From Mesoterricola sediminis (lineage in GTDB: Bacteria > Acidobacteriota > Holophagae > Holophagales > Holophagaceae), in NCBI RefSeq assembly GCF_030295425.1, contig NZ_AP027081.1, forward strand, positions 1,302,001 to 1,366,000: 64,000 bases of DNA. Direction: 5' to 3'. Shown piece after piece: positions 43,557 through 53,348 of the stretch (position 1 is its first letter; the number at the start of each line of letters is the position of its first letter). The position numbers were made by a program, and so were the translations under genes. Under the pieces are notes generated by a model. That model ran no database searches. It was not told the origin of the DNA and was given only the letters and a program-made list of their open reading frames with translations.

Positions 43557-44402
43557 ATGAACGGAATGAAGACCTTCCTCCTGATCATGGTCATGACCGG
43601 CGTCCTGGTCTTCGTGGGGAACCTGCTCTACGGGGACATGGGCATCATCCTCGCCCTGGGCTTCGCCATCCTCATGAACGGCGTCGGCTATTTCTTCTCG
43701 GACAGCATCGTCCTGGCCGCCTACCGCGCCCAGCTCGTGGGCCCCCAGGACGCCCCTGAACTCCACGCCATCGTGGCCACCCTGGCCCAGCGCGCGGGCC
43801 TGCCCATGCCCCGCGTGGCCATCATCCCCGACGAGACCCCCAACGCCTTCGCCACCGGCCGGAACCCCGAGCACGCGGTGGTGGCCGTGACCGAGGGGAT
43901 CCTGCGGGCCCTCTCCCGCCCGGAGCTGGAGGCGGTGATCGCCCACGAGCTGGGGCACGTCAAGCACCGGGACATCCTCATCGGCAGCCTCGCGGCGGTG
44001 CTGGCCCAGGCCATCATGTTCGTGTCGCGCCTCGCCCTCTGGTTCGGCCCGCGCCGGGATGACGACGAGGGCGGCGGCAACGCCCTCGTGGCCATCCTCG
44101 TCATGATCCTCGGTCCCATCGCGGCCATCCTGCTCCAGATGGCCATCAGCCGCTCCCGGGAGTACCTGGCCGACGACTATTCCGCCCACGTGACTGGCCG
44201 TCCGGACATGCTCGCGTCCGCCCTGGGGCGCCTGGAGTCCTACAACCAGCAGGTGCCCATGCGCGACGCCCAGCCCGCGACGGCCCACATGATGATCGTG
44301 AGCCCCCTCCGGGGCGGCGGCCTCATGGGGCTCTTCAGCACCCATCCCCCGCTGAGCCGGCGCATCGAGCGGCTCAACGCCATGGCCGTGCAGATGCGCT
44401 GA
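43557..44402 (+). CDS. htpX: Zinc metalloprotease HtpX
   Basis: 281 residues. Membrane protease for quality control of inner-membrane proteins. HExxH motif in VIAHELGHVKHRD (about residue 136), with the Glu ligand in REYLADDYSAHVTG. Two hydrophobic segments near the N-terminus and two flanking LALW/ILVMILGPIAAILL. Family ending THPPLSRRIERLNAM is present. ATG at 43557 has GGGAG upstream; a second in-frame ATG follows at 43566. Two bases before the kinase gene, so probably one operon. Confidence 0.95.
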   Translation: MNGMKTFLLIMVMTGVLVFVGNLLYGDMGIILALGFAILMNGVGYFFSDSIVLAAYRAQLVGPQDAPELHAIVATLAQRAGLPMPRVAIIPDETPNAFATGRNPEHAVVAVTEGILRALSRPELEAVIAHELGHVKHRDILIGSLAAVLAQAIMFVSRLALWFGPRRDDDEGGGNALVAILVMILGPIAAILLQMAISRSREYLADDYSAHVTGRPDMLASALGRLESYNQQVPMRDAQPATAHMMIVSPLRGGGLMGLFSTHPPLSRRIERLNAMAVQMR

Positions 44403-44404
44403 CC

Positions 44405-46573
44405 ATGCGGGAGCGCATCGGGAAGTTCGAGATCGTCAAGCTGCTGGGCAGCGGCTCCATGGGCGAGGTGTTCCTGGCCCGGGACCCGGTCCTGGGCCGG
44501 CAAGTCGCGGTCAAGACCATCCGTCCCAACGCCCATTTCACCGCCGAGGCCCAGGCCCGCTTCGAGCGGGAGGCGCGCGCGGCCGGGGCCATGAACCACC
44601 CCAACATCGTCACGATCTTCGATTTCGGCGAGGACGAGGGCACCCACTACCTGGTGATGGAGTACGTGGAGGGGGAGGACCTGGCCGCCGCCCTGCGGGG
44701 GGGCGACTACGGGACGGAGGAACTGCTGGAGCTCCTGGCCCAGGCCTGCGAGGGCCTGGCCTTCGCCCACGAGCGCGGCGTGGTCCACCGGGACATCAAG
44801 CCCGCCAACATCCTCGTGACCCGCCTGGGGCGGCGGCCCGTGGCCAAGCTCATGGATTTCGGGGTCGCCCATGTGGAGACCAGCGAGCTGACCCAGGCCG
44901 GGAACTGGATGGGCACGGCCAACTACATGGCGCCCGAGTACCTGGAGTCGGGCCGCGCCCAGCCGGCCTCGGACCTCTTCGCCATGGGCGTGGTGCTCTA
45001 CGAGATCCTCACCGGCGGCCGGAAGCCCTTTTCCGGGGACAGCCCCATGTCGGTGCTCGCCGCCATCCTGCGCATGGAGCCCGCGCCCTTCACGGCCGAG
45101 GAACAGGCCGCCCTGGGCCCCGGCCTCGTGGCCGTGGCGCTGCGGGCCCTGGCCAAGGACCCCGCGGACCGCTTCGCCAACGCCGACGAGATGGCCGCCG
45201 CCGTGCGGGAGGCCATGGCCGGCGGGATCCGCCGCGGCGGCGCTCCCGCCCGGGCCGCCGCGCCCGCGCCGTCCGAGCCCCGCACCCTCGTGGTGGGCCG
45301 CAGCGGCAAGGGCCAGTGCATGAGCCTGCGGGTGGCCCTGCGCCAGGCCGAGCCCGGCGCGCGGATCCTCGTCCTGCCGGGGGTCTACCGGGAAGCCCTG
45401 GTGGTGGACAAGGACGTGGCCATCCAGGGCCAGGGCGACGCCTCGGAGGTGGTGATCGAGAGCCCCAAGGGGCCCGCCCTCGTCCTGGACGCCGGCCAGG
45501 TGTCCCTGGCGGGCCTCACCCTCCAGGGGGCCCAGGACGATCCGGGCCCCGTCGTCACCGTCGTCCGGGGGCGGGTCCAGATGGAGGACTGCGACCTGGA
45601 CGTGGGTGCCGGCGTGGGGGTGCTGCTGTCGGGCACCGCCGCCGACCCCGTCCTCCGCAAGTGCGCCCTGCGCGGCCGGGGGGAGGCCGCGGTCGCCGCG
45701 GCCCCCAAGACGGTGGTCCGCATGGAGGATTGCCTCGTGTCCGGCGACTTCCGGTGCGGCGTCCGGGCGGCTTCGGGCGCGCGGGTGCTGCTGAAGGGCT
45801 GCCGGGTGCGCAACACGGAGGGCACGGGCATCCACCTGCTGCCGGGGGCCCAGGCCTCCCTGGAGGGCTGCCTCGTCTCCGGCCAGCGGGCCGGGGGCGT
45901 GGAGATCGAGGCCGAGGCCCGGGCGGAACTCACGGGCACCCGGGTGCTGGATTCGGGGTCCATCGGGGTCCTCGCCCTGGAGCGGGGCACGGCCGTGCTG
46001 GACGACTGCGAACTGGGCGGCCACGCCCTGGGCGGCGCCCACGGGGCCGACGGGGCCTCCGTCCAGATGCGCCGCTGCCGGGTGCAGGGCAACCTGGGCC
46101 TGGGGGTCTCCATCATGGACCAGGGACTCATGACCCTCGAGGCCTGCGAACTGAGCGCCAACCAGGAGCCCGCCGCCCTCGTGCACCATGGCGCCACCAT
46201 GCAGATGAAGGGCTGCAAGATCTACGACAACCGCGCCTTCGGGGTGGTCTGCGCCTGGCGCGGCCGCGGCGTGCTGGAAGCCTGCGAGATCTTCGGGAAC
46301 GCCCTCACGGGCGCCAAGGTGGAGCCCGGGGGCAGCCTCCTCCTGGTGCGCTGCGACCTGCGCGACGGCAAGGACACCGGCATCCTCCTCCTGGAGGACG
46401 CGGAGGTGACCCTGGAGGAGTGCGTGGTCCACCGGAACGCCCGGGGCGGCATCCTCCTGGCCAAGGACGCCTCCGACCCCGTCCTGCGGGGGGGCAACCG
46501 CCTCCAGGACGATCTCCTCCGCCGGACCGCCGGGGGGGACACCATCAAGGTGACGCCCGTCAAACGGGCTTGA
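44405..46573 (+). CDS. Ser/Thr protein kinase fused to a parallel beta-helix
   Basis: 722 residues, no signal peptide or membrane segment. Residues about 1-265 are a Hanks-type kinase: GSGSMGEVF, VAVKTIR, catalytic loop HRDIKPANIL, DFGVAH and APEYL. A Pro/Ala linker (about 275-300) leads to a long repetitive region (about 300-715) with the NosD/pectate-lyase-like pattern of right-handed beta-helices: short strands with CxL, GGV and repeating ACELSANQ, GCKIYDNRAFGVV, LEECVVHRNARGGI units. The helix may display substrates or bind polymers; the target is unknown. Two bases after htpX. The last 14 bp overlap the convergent PilZ gene. Confidence 0.9.
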   Translation: MRERIGKFEIVKLLGSGSMGEVFLARDPVLGRQVAVKTIRPNAHFTAEAQARFEREARAAGAMNHPNIVTIFDFGEDEGTHYLVMEYVEGEDLAAALRGGDYGTEELLELLAQACEGLAFAHERGVVHRDIKPANILVTRLGRRPVAKLMDFGVAHVETSELTQAGNWMGTANYMAPEYLESGRAQPASDLFAMGVVLYEILTGGRKPFSGDSPMSVLAAILRMEPAPFTAEEQAALGPGLVAVALRALAKDPADRFANADEMAAAVREAMAGGIRRGGAPARAAAPAPSEPRTLVVGRSGKGQCMSLRVALRQAEPGARILVLPGVYREALVVDKDVAIQGQGDASEVVIESPKGPALVLDAGQVSLAGLTLQGAQDDPGPVVTVVRGRVQMEDCDLDVGAGVGVLLSGTAADPVLRKCALRGRGEAAVAAAPKTVVRMEDCLVSGDFRCGVRAASGARVLLKGCRVRNTEGTGIHLLPGAQASLEGCLVSGQRAGGVEIEAEARAELTGTRVLDSGSIGVLALERGTAVLDDCELGGHALGGAHGADGASVQMRRCRVQGNLGLGVSIMDQGLMTLEACELSANQEPAALVHHGATMQMKGCKIYDNRAFGVVCAWRGRGVLEACEIFGNALTGAKVEPGGSLLLVRCDLRDGKDTGILLLEDAEVTLEECVVHRNARGGILLAKDASDPVLRGGNRLQDDLLRRTAGGDTIKVTPVKRA

Positions 46574-47843
46574 CGTCCTCCTCCAGCAGCGCGTCCAGGG
46601 TCTCCAGGGACTCGGGGGGGAAGTTCGTGTAGAGATACCGGGTCTGGGCGGCCTGGGAGAGCAGGAGGGTGGGGTCCACGTCGTCGCAGAGGATGACCGT
46701 GGGCGCCCCGGCCCCGCCGGAGACGCCGCGCTCGATGGCGCGCACCGCCTCCAGGGGTTCCGCGTCCCCGGTGTGGGCGGTGGCGAGGTCCACCAGGTAG
46801 AGCCGGGGCGCCCGGCGCCTGGGCTCATCCGCCAAGGCGGCGGCCAGCTCCTCCAGGGTGCCGGCGACCTGGAGCCGGAGGAACCCGGCCTCCCGGAGGC
46901 GGGCCTCCAGGCTGTCCCGGGCGGGGCCGGGCGCCTTGACGAGGGCCACCAGGGCGGTGCGGCGGCGGAGGCGGCGGAGCAGGTCCGCCCCGAAGGCCGG
47001 CGCCTCCGGATCCAGCGGCGCGGTGGCCTCGGGTGGGGCGGACCGGTTCTCGCTCCGCAGCACGATCGGGCCGCTCTCGGGGCGGGAACCCGCCAGGGCG
47101 CCCCGCTGCAGCCGGTCGCGGATGTCCAGGGCCGCCCGGAGCGCGGCCTCCTCCTCGCCGGAGAGGCCGGCGAAGCTGAGGCCCAGGATCACCTCCGTGC
47201 CCCGCTCGTAGGCGTGGGCCGTGATGCCGCGCACCTCCAGCACGTGGAGCCGGGGCAGCCCCTGGACCCGCACCCGCGGGAAGCCCTTGCCGCGCTGGAA
47301 GACGGCGCTGGCGGGGGGGATGCGGATGCCCGTGTCGAGGCGGATGATGCGGTCCACCCGCATGGCCAGGCCGCCCATGCTGATGTTCGCCAGGGGGCCG
47401 GCGACGCCCAGGCCGGGCACGTCCGCGTCCTGGAGGATGACGTAGGCGCTCTCCCGGGGCCGGAAGGGGTAGCGGGGGTGGATCCTGCGGTCGGCCAGCA
47501 CCAGGAAGGTGGGCACCCGGAAGGTGTACTGCAGGTAGCCTTCGCGTCCCCGGTACTCGAGGAAGCCTTCGAAGCGCTGCTCCCCCGCGGAGCAGAGGAA
47601 GTGGAAGACGGCCCCCACCAGGAGTTCGTGGGGCAGGGGGCGCACCAGCTTGAGCACCAGGGTGCCCTGTTCCCAGTCGAGGGCCTTGACCGTCGAGAAG
47701 TAGGGAAGGGTGTGGGTGCCCTCCACCTTGATGGGGAACTCGACGCCGGCGTTGAGGATTTCGAGGAAGGTGGCCCGGAGGACCTCCGGATCCTCGATGC
47801 GGGTTTCATTCTCTTCGGGCTTTCCCGACCTCGGTTTCGCCAT
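46560..47843 (-). CDS. PilZ-domain protein with degenerate receiver-like C-terminus
   Basis: 427 residues. The N-terminal part is an YcgR-N-like beta domain; a PilZ domain follows with RIHPRYPFR (RxxxR) near residue 121 and NISMGGLAM near 154, the c-di-GMP binding signatures (Asn in place of the usual Asp). After a linker (about 270-290) a C-terminal region (TALVALVKAPGP; LYLVDLATAHTGDAEPL) reads like a receiver fold lacking the acidic pocket. Likely a c-di-GMP effector, perhaps for motility or surface. The HD-GYP proteins in the window could control the ligand level. Confidence 0.78.
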   Translation of the reverse strand: MAKPRSGKPEENETRIEDPEVLRATFLEILNAGVEFPIKVEGTHTLPYFSTVKALDWEQGTLVLKLVRPLPHELLVGAVFHFLCSAGEQRFEGFLEYRGREGYLQYTFRVPTFLVLADRRIHPRYPFRPRESAYVILQDADVPGLGVAGPLANISMGGLAMRVDRIIRLDTGIRIPPASAVFQRGKGFPRVRVQGLPRLHVLEVRGITAHAYERGTEVILGLSFAGLSGEEEAALRAALDIRDRLQRGALAGSRPESGPIVLRSENRSAPPEATAPLDPEAPAFGADLLRRLRRRTALVALVKAPGPARDSLEARLREAGFLRLQVAGTLEELAAALADEPRRRAPRLYLVDLATAHTGDAEPLEAVRAIERGVSGGAGAPTVILCDDVDPTLLLSQAAQTRYLYTNFPPESLETLDALLEEDVKPV

Positions 47844-47915
47844 GGGGCTTCACGTGTGAACTGATTGCGCCCATTCACCTTGCTTCAAATCGGCATGGGT
47901 GGGAAGGACTTTTTC

Positions 47916-49016
47916 TTAGACGTTGAAGAGGAAATGCATGACGTCGCCATCCTTTACGACGTATTCCTTCCCCTCGGACCGCATGCGGCCGGCTTCCTTG
48001 GCCCCCTGTTCACCCTTGAGGCTGATGTAATCCTCATAACCGATGACCTGGGCGCGGATGAACCCCTTCTCGAAGTCGGTGTGGATCACGCCCGCCGCCT
48101 GGGGGGCGGTGGCCCCGATGGGGATGGTCCAGGCGCGCACTTCCTTGGGGCCGGCGGTGAAGTAGGTGTGGAGGTTGAGCAGCCGGAAGGAGGCCTGGAT
48201 CAGCCGGTCGAGGCCGGGCTCGGAGAGGCCGGCCTCCTCCAGGAAGAGGGGCCGTTCCTCGGGGCTCAGCTCCTGGATCTCCGCCTCCAGCTTGCTGCAG
48301 ATGGGGATCACCGGGCAGCCGCGCTCCGCGGCGGCCGCCACCAGGGCGGCGTAGTGGGGGTTGCCCTCGGGGGCGGGGATGTCCTGCTCGGAGATGTTGC
48401 CCACCAGGAGCATGGGCTTGAGCGTGATGAAGCCGAAGGACTTCACCAGGGCCAGGTCCTCCCGGCCGAGCTCCGCCGTCTTCGCCCAGGCGCCGGCGTC
48501 CAGGACGGCGTGGACCTTCTCGAGGACGGCCACCAGGGCCTGGGACTCCTTGTTGCCGCTCTTGGCCACCTTGCGGTGGCGGTCCAGGGCCTTCTCGGCC
48601 CCGTCCAGGTCCTTCACGATCAGCTCGGTGTCGATGATGGCCAGGTCCCGGACGGGGTTGACCCCGCCCTCCACGTGGGTGATGTCCCCGTCCTCGAAGC
48701 ACCGGACCACCTGGACGATGGCGTCGGTCTCGCGGATGTTGGCGAGGAAGGCGTTGCCCAGGCCCTCGCCCTTGGAGGCGCCCCGGACGAGGCCGGCGAT
48801 GTCCACGAATTCCTGGCTGGCCGGCATGATGCGGGCCGGGTTCACGATGGCCGCCAGCTTGTCAAGCCGGCTGTCCGGTACGTCCACCACGCCCGTGTTG
48901 GGCTCGATGGTGCAGAAGGGATAGTTGGCCGAGGCCGCCCCGGCCCGGGTCAAGGCATTGAAAAGCGTGGACTTGCCAACATTGGGAAGGCCCACGATGC
49001 CGCACTGGACTGCCAT
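47916..49016 (-). CDS. ychF: YchF/OLA1 family ATPase
   Basis: 366 residues, the normal length. Obg-related P-loop protein that prefers ATP; ribosome- and stress-associated. G1 motif [10 protein letters not shown]3 [16 protein letters not shown], and the variant G4 region ([10 protein letters not shown], in place of NKxD) typical for YchF. The C-terminal TGS-like domain ends [13 protein letters not shown]. Leader AGGAGCATCC as for tig and clpP. Confidence 0.96.
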   Translation of the reverse strand: MAVQCGIVGLPNVGKSTLFNALTRAGAASANYPFCTIEPNTGVVDVPDSRLDKLAAIVNPARIMPASQEFVDIAGLVRGASKGEGLGNAFLANIRETDAIVQVVRCFEDGDITHVEGGVNPVRDLAIIDTELIVKDLDGAEKALDRHRKVAKSGNKESQALVAVLEKVHAVLDAGAWAKTAELGREDLALVKSFGFITLKPMLLVGNISEQDIPAPEGNPHYAALVAAAAERGCPVIPICSKLEAEIQELSPEERPLFLEEAGLSEPGLDRLIQASFRLLNLHTYFTAGPKEVRAWTIPIGATAPQAAGVIHTDFEKGFIRAQVIGYEDYISLKGEQGAKEAGRMRSEGKEYVVKDGDVMHFLFNV

Positions 49017-49077
49017 GGATGCTCCTAAGCCAGACCGTCCAGTGTCCCAGATGCGGGCCCCGGCGGCAATCGCCGGT

Positions 49078-49953
49078 TCAGGCGGGGAGCACCCGGATGG
49101 TGTAGGCGCAGCTCGTGGTGGCCCCCGGGGCCACCTGGAAGACGCCGGGCTTCTCGCCGAACTCGCCGTCGAAGCTGGCGGGGCTCGCGAAGCCGCGCCA
49201 GGGCTCGATGCAGACGAAGCCGGCCCCGGGCTTGGACCAGATGCCCAGCTGGTGGAAGCCCTCCCAGCTCACCTCGACCACGGGGGTGCCGGGGCCGGAG
49301 TAGCGCACGTGGCGGCTCTCCACCGGGTTGAAGACCAGGGCGTCCTCCCGGAACACGGCGTCGGAGAGGCGGAGCTCCCGGTGGTTCAGGGGGCTGGGCA
49401 TGTTGCCCGGCCCGAAGAGGCCGCGGGCGTCCAGCACGGGCAGGAAGGGGGTCTCGGGCCGCTCGAAGAGGATCCGGTGGCGGTCCCGGGGGGCGCCCTC
49501 GGCGAGGGGCCAGCGGAAGGCGGGATGGGCGCCCAGGCTCGCCAGGAGGGGGGCGTCGCCGGGGTTGGTCAGGTCGTACTGGACCCGCAGGGCCTCCCCG
49601 TCCAGGCGGAAGGTCACCAGGAGGTCGAAGGCGAAGGGGTACATGGCCCGGGTGCCCTCGTCGTCCCGGAGGCGGAGCACCACCTCGTGGCCGCAGAGGC
49701 GCTTGAGGGTCCATTCCCGGTCCCGGGCGAAGCCGTGCTTCGGCATGGAGTGGGCGCGCCCCTTGTGGCGGAGGGTGTCGTCCTTCAGGCCCCCGACGAC
49801 GGGGAAGAGGTTCGGCGCCTGGCGGGCCCACACGGCGGCGTCGCCCCCCCAGAGGAGGCTCAGCCCCTTGCGGGTGCGCAGGCGGCAGAGCTCCGCGCCC
49901 GCGGTTCGCACCGCTGCGGTGAGCTCGTCGCTCGCGATGGTGTAGACGGCCAA
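49078..49953 (-). CDS. Aldose 1-epimerase family protein
   Basis: 291 residues. Galactose-mutarotase-like beta-sandwich: [40 protein letters not shown] (catalytic His region), [11 protein letters not shown] and CIEPWRG. Mutarotases interconvert alpha and beta sugars; substrate open. A TTG at 49953 preceded by GGAGG is the best start, since the frame upstream is Pro/Arg-rich. An unusual start codon, worth noting. Confidence 0.85.
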   Translation of the reverse strand: MAVYTIASDELTAAVRTAGAELCRLRTRKGLSLLWGGDAAVWARQAPNLFPVVGGLKDDTLRHKGRAHSMPKHGFARDREWTLKRLCGHEVVLRLRDDEGTRAMYPFAFDLLVTFRLDGEALRVQYDLTNPGDAPLLASLGAHPAFRWPLAEGAPRDRHRILFERPETPFLPVLDARGLFGPGNMPSPLNHRELRLSDAVFREDALVFNPVESRHVRYSGPGTPVVEVSWEGFHQLGIWSKPGAGFVCIEPWRGFASPASFDGEFGEKPGVFQVAPGATTSCAYTIRVLPA

Positions 49954-49999
49954 TGCGGCCTCCGGTTCGGGTGCCGTCCCAGGATACGTGGCCGGGCGC

Positions 50000-51133
50000 C
50001 TAGCGGCAACCGCAGCCGGCGTTGTCCAGGATGGGGGTGATGGCGGCCCAGAAGGCGTCCATCTCCTCGGGCTTGCCCATGGTGACGCGCACATGGTTGG
50101 GCAGGCCGTAGCCCTGCATGGGGCGGACGATGACGCCGGCCCGGAGCAGGTCCTTGAAGAGCTCGGCCGCGGGCAGCATGGACTCGAGCAGCATGAAGTT
50201 CCCGGCCATGCCCGTCACCTGGCACCGGTGCTCCTGGGCTTCCTTGAGGAAGGCCTGGCGGGCCTCGTGGTTCCGGGCGCGGGACATGGCCTCGAAGGCG
50301 TAGTCCTCGATGGCCACCTCGGCGGCCGCCTGGGCCAGCATGTTGGTGTTGAAGGGGCTGCGCACGCGCTCCAGGAGGGCCAGGAGCTTGTGGTGGCCGA
50401 TGCCGTAGCCGATGCGCAGGGCCGCCAGGGCGTGGATCTTGCTGAAGGTGTGCAGGACGAGCAGGTTGCTCCGCTCCTCCAGGTAGGCCTTGGCGTCGGG
50501 GTAGGTCTCGGGGTCCTCGTACTCGGCGTAGGCCTGGTCCACCACGAGGAGGATGTCGTCGCGCAGGTCGCGCACCAGGCGCTCCAGGCCCTCCCGGCCG
50601 AGCATGACGCCGGTGGGGTTGTTGGGGTTGCCGAGAAAGACGACGCGGGTGTCAGCCTGCACGGCGGCCAGGATGGCGTCCACGTCCAGCTCCGTGGGGC
50701 TGCAGGGGCACTCGATGAACCGGCCGCCCGCCGTCTGGGTGGCGATGCCGTAGATGGCGAAGGCGTGCTTGGGCGCCACGGCGCTGCCGCCGCCCACCAG
50801 GGCCGCCTTGGCCGCCATCTCGATGATCTCGCTGGAGCCGTTGCCGAGGATGAGCTGGTCGACGTTCAGGCCCCGCCGGCGCGCGATGGCCGTGCGCAGG
50901 TAGTAGCCGTCGGAGACGGGGTAGAGGCCCAGCCCCTCGTCGCTGGAACCTTCCACCGCCTTGCGGAGCCGGGCCTTCACGGCCTCGGTGGGGCCCCAGG
51001 GGTTCTCGTTGCTGGCCAGCTTGACGATGGACGCGAGGCCCAGCTCGCGCTGGACTTCCTGGATCGGCTTGCCCGGCACGTAGAGGGGGATCTGGCGGAG
51101 GATGTCGAAGGCCTGGTTGGACAGGAGGGTCAT
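50000..51133 (-). CDS. hisC: Histidinol-phosphate aminotransferase
   Basis: 377 residues. PLP-dependent, makes histidinol phosphate in histidine biosynthesis. NENPWGP, GNGSSEIIEM, GNPNNPTG, DQAYAEY and TFSKIHALAALRIGY with the PLP Lys. ATG at 51133; an earlier in-frame ATG at 51178 is possible. No other his genes nearby, so a phenylalanine/tyrosine transaminase side role (feeding the homogentisate pathway) cannot be excluded. Ends 46 bp before the epimerase gene start. Confidence 0.92.
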   Translation of the reverse strand: MTLLSNQAFDILRQIPLYVPGKPIQEVQRELGLASIVKLASNENPWGPTEAVKARLRKAVEGSSDEGLGLYPVSDGYYLRTAIARRRGLNVDQLILGNGSSEIIEMAAKAALVGGGSAVAPKHAFAIYGIATQTAGGRFIECPCSPTELDVDAILAAVQADTRVVFLGNPNNPTGVMLGREGLERLVRDLRDDILLVVDQAYAEYEDPETYPDAKAYLEERSNLLVLHTFSKIHALAALRIGYGIGHHKLLALLERVRSPFNTNMLAQAAAEVAIEDYAFEAMSRARNHEARQAFLKEAQEHRCQVTGMAGNFMLLESMLPAAELFKDLLRAGVIVRPMQGYGLPNHVRVTMGKPEEMDAFWAAITPILDNAGCGCR

Positions 51134-51314
51134 GGCGGATCCCGTGGTGTGATCACCTACCTTGAACCGGCCGGCCAAGGAATTGCGTCACAACTCCGCC
51201 CCACCCCTGCGGCATCGATCACAACTGGGAAACTTGGATTTCCCATAAAGAAATATAAAATCCCCAGGGGTCGCGGGGCCCCAGCTGGCGCATGGAGCCG
51301 CTTTGACTTCATTT

Positions 51315-51435
51315 CCATCTGCGTCCATCACCGTTTCCGCAGGGCCAGCCATGGGTCGGGCAGGTGCACGCCTGACCTGCACGCGCCGACCCACGGCTTC
51401 CCTGGCCCTGCGGAAACGGGGATGAACGCAGATGG
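51315..51435. repeat. Palindromic element 1 (34-bp inverted repeats)
   Basis: Left arm 51315-51348 and right arm 51402-51435 are inverted copies with two mismatches in 34. They contain CATCTGCGTCCATC-like words at the outside and GTTTCCGCAGGGCCAG inside (perfect over 16). The 53-bp centre holds a further stem, CCATGGGTCGG with CCGACCCACGG. Such words are known around GxxExxY genes in other genomes; here no ORF is enclosed. MITE- or REP-like; origin unknown. Confidence 0.8.
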
Positions 51436-51482
51436 GCAGGATGAACGGGGCGTGCGCCAGGCCAAGCCTGGGCGAGGAGGAT

Positions 51483-51662
51483 GCCAAGTTGCTTGGATCA
51501 TCCGTACGCGAGGGGAGCGGCACGTGCGGGGGGCTGGGGGCCCGGCATGGGGCCCCCAGGGGGCGACAGTCGGGAAGGCCCGGCCTTTCCGACGCCCTAG
51601 GGGGCCAGGCCCCCGATGGAGGTGCAGCGGCCGCTCCCCTCGGATGATTCAGGCAACTTGGC
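51483..51662. repeat. Palindromic element 2 with nested hairpins
   Basis: Outer arms 51483-51521 and 51630-51662 (GCCAAGTTGC... and its inverse) match except for two mismatches and a 6-bp insertion. Inside lie three smaller stems: CTGGGGGCC with its complement (51534-51559), GTCGGGAAGGCC with its complement (51569-51592) and GGGGGCC/GGCCCCC near 51600-51613. The element ends 10 bp after the clpP stop. It could be a mobile miniature element, a strong terminator for clpP, or a structured RNA. Confidence 0.75.
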
Positions 51663-51672
51663 GGGCGCTGCG

Positions 51673-52269
51673 CTAGGCCGGGCGCTCGGAGAGGACGCGG
51701 TCGATGATCCCGTACTCCATGGCTTCCTCGGCGCTCATGAAGTAGTCGCGGTCCATGTCCTTGGTGACCTTCTTGAGGGGCTGGCCCGTGTGCTTGGACA
51801 GGGCGCCGGCCAGGCTGTCCTTCAGGCGCTGGATCTCCTTGAAGGTGATCTCGATGTCCGAGGCCTGGCCCTGGGCGCCGCCCGAGGGCTGGTGGATCAT
51901 GATGCGGGCGCTGGGCAGGGCGAAGCGCTTGCCCTTGGTGCCCGCGGCGAGGAGGTGGGCGCCCATGGACGCGGCCTGCCCGATGCAGTAGGTGACGATG
52001 TCGTTCTTCACGAACTGCATGGTGTCGTAGATGGCCAGGCCCGCGGTCACGCTGCCGCCGGGGCTGTTGATGTAGATCTGGATGTCCTTGTCGGGGTCCT
52101 CGCTCTCCAGGAAGAGCATCTGGGCCACGATGGCGTTGGCGACGTTGTCGTCGATGGCCGTGCCCAGGAAGATGATGTTGTCCTTGAGCAGGCGGGAATA
52201 GATGTCATAGCTCCGCTCGCCCCGGGGGGTCTCCTCGATGACGATGGGCGGATAGTAGGCGCGTTCCAT
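51673..52269 (-). CDS. clpP: ATP-dependent Clp protease proteolytic subunit
   Basis: 198 residues. Serine protease: the catalytic Ser is in [11 protein letters not shown], the His in [11 protein letters not shown], and the Asp in [28 protein letters not shown] is the oxyanion-side motif. A short propeptide (about 11 residues) precedes the conserved [18 protein letters not shown] precedes the ATG. clpX and tig are not adjacent, unlike the usual tig-clpP-clpX order. Confidence 0.96.
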   Translation of the reverse strand: MERAYYPPIVIEETPRGERSYDIYSRLLKDNIIFLGTAIDDNVANAIVAQMLFLESEDPDKDIQIYINSPGGSVTAGLAIYDTMQFVKNDIVTYCIGQAASMGAHLLAAGTKGKRFALPSARIMIHQPSGGAQGQASDIEITFKEIQRLKDSLAGALSKHTGQPLKKVTKDMDRDYFMSAEEAMEYGIIDRVLSERPA

Positions 52270-52333
52270 GGATGCTCCTTCCGGATTCAGCTTACTTGCC
52301 TTGGGGGGGGCGGGGGAATGGCGGATGGGGATT

Positions 52334-53347
52334 TCATGGCACCTGGGCCGCGGCCTCCCGGATTTCATCCACCCAGGCCTTCCAGGCCGTGGCCTCGAAG
52401 GGGTCGGCCCTGCGCGGGAGACGGAGCCGGAGGGCCCGGAAGCGCGCCGCGGCCGGCGCCCACAGGGTCTCCGGAAGCCGCGTGACGGCCTCGGCGCAGG
52501 CCTCGGCGGCGGCCGGGGTCTGGCACACCAGGAGGGCCTCGTGGCCGGCCTCCAGGCAGCGCCGGGCCTTGTCCTCCCAGGTGAAGCCGTCCGCGCCGCC
52601 CATTTCCAGGTCGTCGGGCAGCCACCGGGCCTGGATGCCCCAGGGGTTCCCGGCCACGCACCGGAAGGAGAGGCTGCCCGGCAGGCCCCCGCTCAGGGGG
52701 GTCCGCAGGTGGGCCACCATCACCAGGCGATCGGGATGGGCCAGGGCCTGGAAGGGGCCCACGTGGACGTCCAGCCGCGCCGGGTCGGTCACCTCCGGCA
52801 GGCCCACGTGGCTGTCCAGGCGGGTGCCGCCCAGGCCGGGGAAGTGCTTCAGGCAGCCGCGCACGCCTTCGGCCTCGAGGCCCGCCAGGAAGGCGCCGGC
52901 GGCGGCCGTCGCCGCCTCCGGGGTGTCGGCGGCGCACCGGCTGCCCAGCGCCGCGTCCGGGGCGGGATCGTAGAGGTCGGCCACGGGGGCGAAGTCCACG
53001 TTGAACCCCAGCATGTGGAGGCCCCGGCCCCACAGGCCCCCCCAGCGGCGGCAGCCGTCCGCCCCGCCGTGGGTCCAGATGGCCCGGAGGGCGGGGGTGG
53101 GGCCCACCCAGGCGCGCAGGCGGCTCACGGGGCCCCCCTCCTGGTCCACGGCCACGGCCAGGGGGCCCCACCGGGCCTGGAGGTCCTGGATGAGGGCGTG
53201 GCAGCGGGCGGGGCCGGCGGCGGGATCGGGGTCCAGGTTGCGGGCGAAGAGGACGATGCCCCCCGGCTGGAAGCCGGGCTGGACTTCGGCGGCGTCCAGG
53301 CCGTTGAACCCGGTCCAGAGGAGGCGATGGGCGGGGGCGTGCTGCAT
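52334..53347 (-). CDS. Glycoside hydrolase family 3 protein (NagZ-like)
   Basis: 337 residues, a single GH3 N-terminal TIM barrel. [13 protein letters not shown] and [20 protein letters not shown], including the DSH Asp-His pair of beta-hexosaminidases, point to NagZ-type N-acetylglucosaminidase used in wall recycling. GLGGT replaces the common GHGDT, so activity may differ. It lies one base from the receiver-only gene on the same strand. Activity on muropeptides is an inference. Confidence 0.85.
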   Translation of the reverse strand: MQHAPAHRLLWTGFNGLDAAEVQPGFQPGGIVLFARNLDPDPAAGPARCHALIQDLQARWGPLAVAVDQEGGPVSRLRAWVGPTPALRAIWTHGGADGCRRWGGLWGRGLHMLGFNVDFAPVADLYDPAPDAALGSRCAADTPEAATAAAGAFLAGLEAEGVRGCLKHFPGLGGTRLDSHVGLPEVTDPARLDVHVGPFQALAHPDRLVMVAHLRTPLSGGLPGSLSFRCVAGNPWGIQARWLPDDLEMGGADGFTWEDKARRCLEAGHEALLVCQTPAAAEACAEAVTRLPETLWAPAAARFRALRLRLPRRADPFEATAWKAWVDEIREAAAQVP

Positions 53348-53348
53348 G

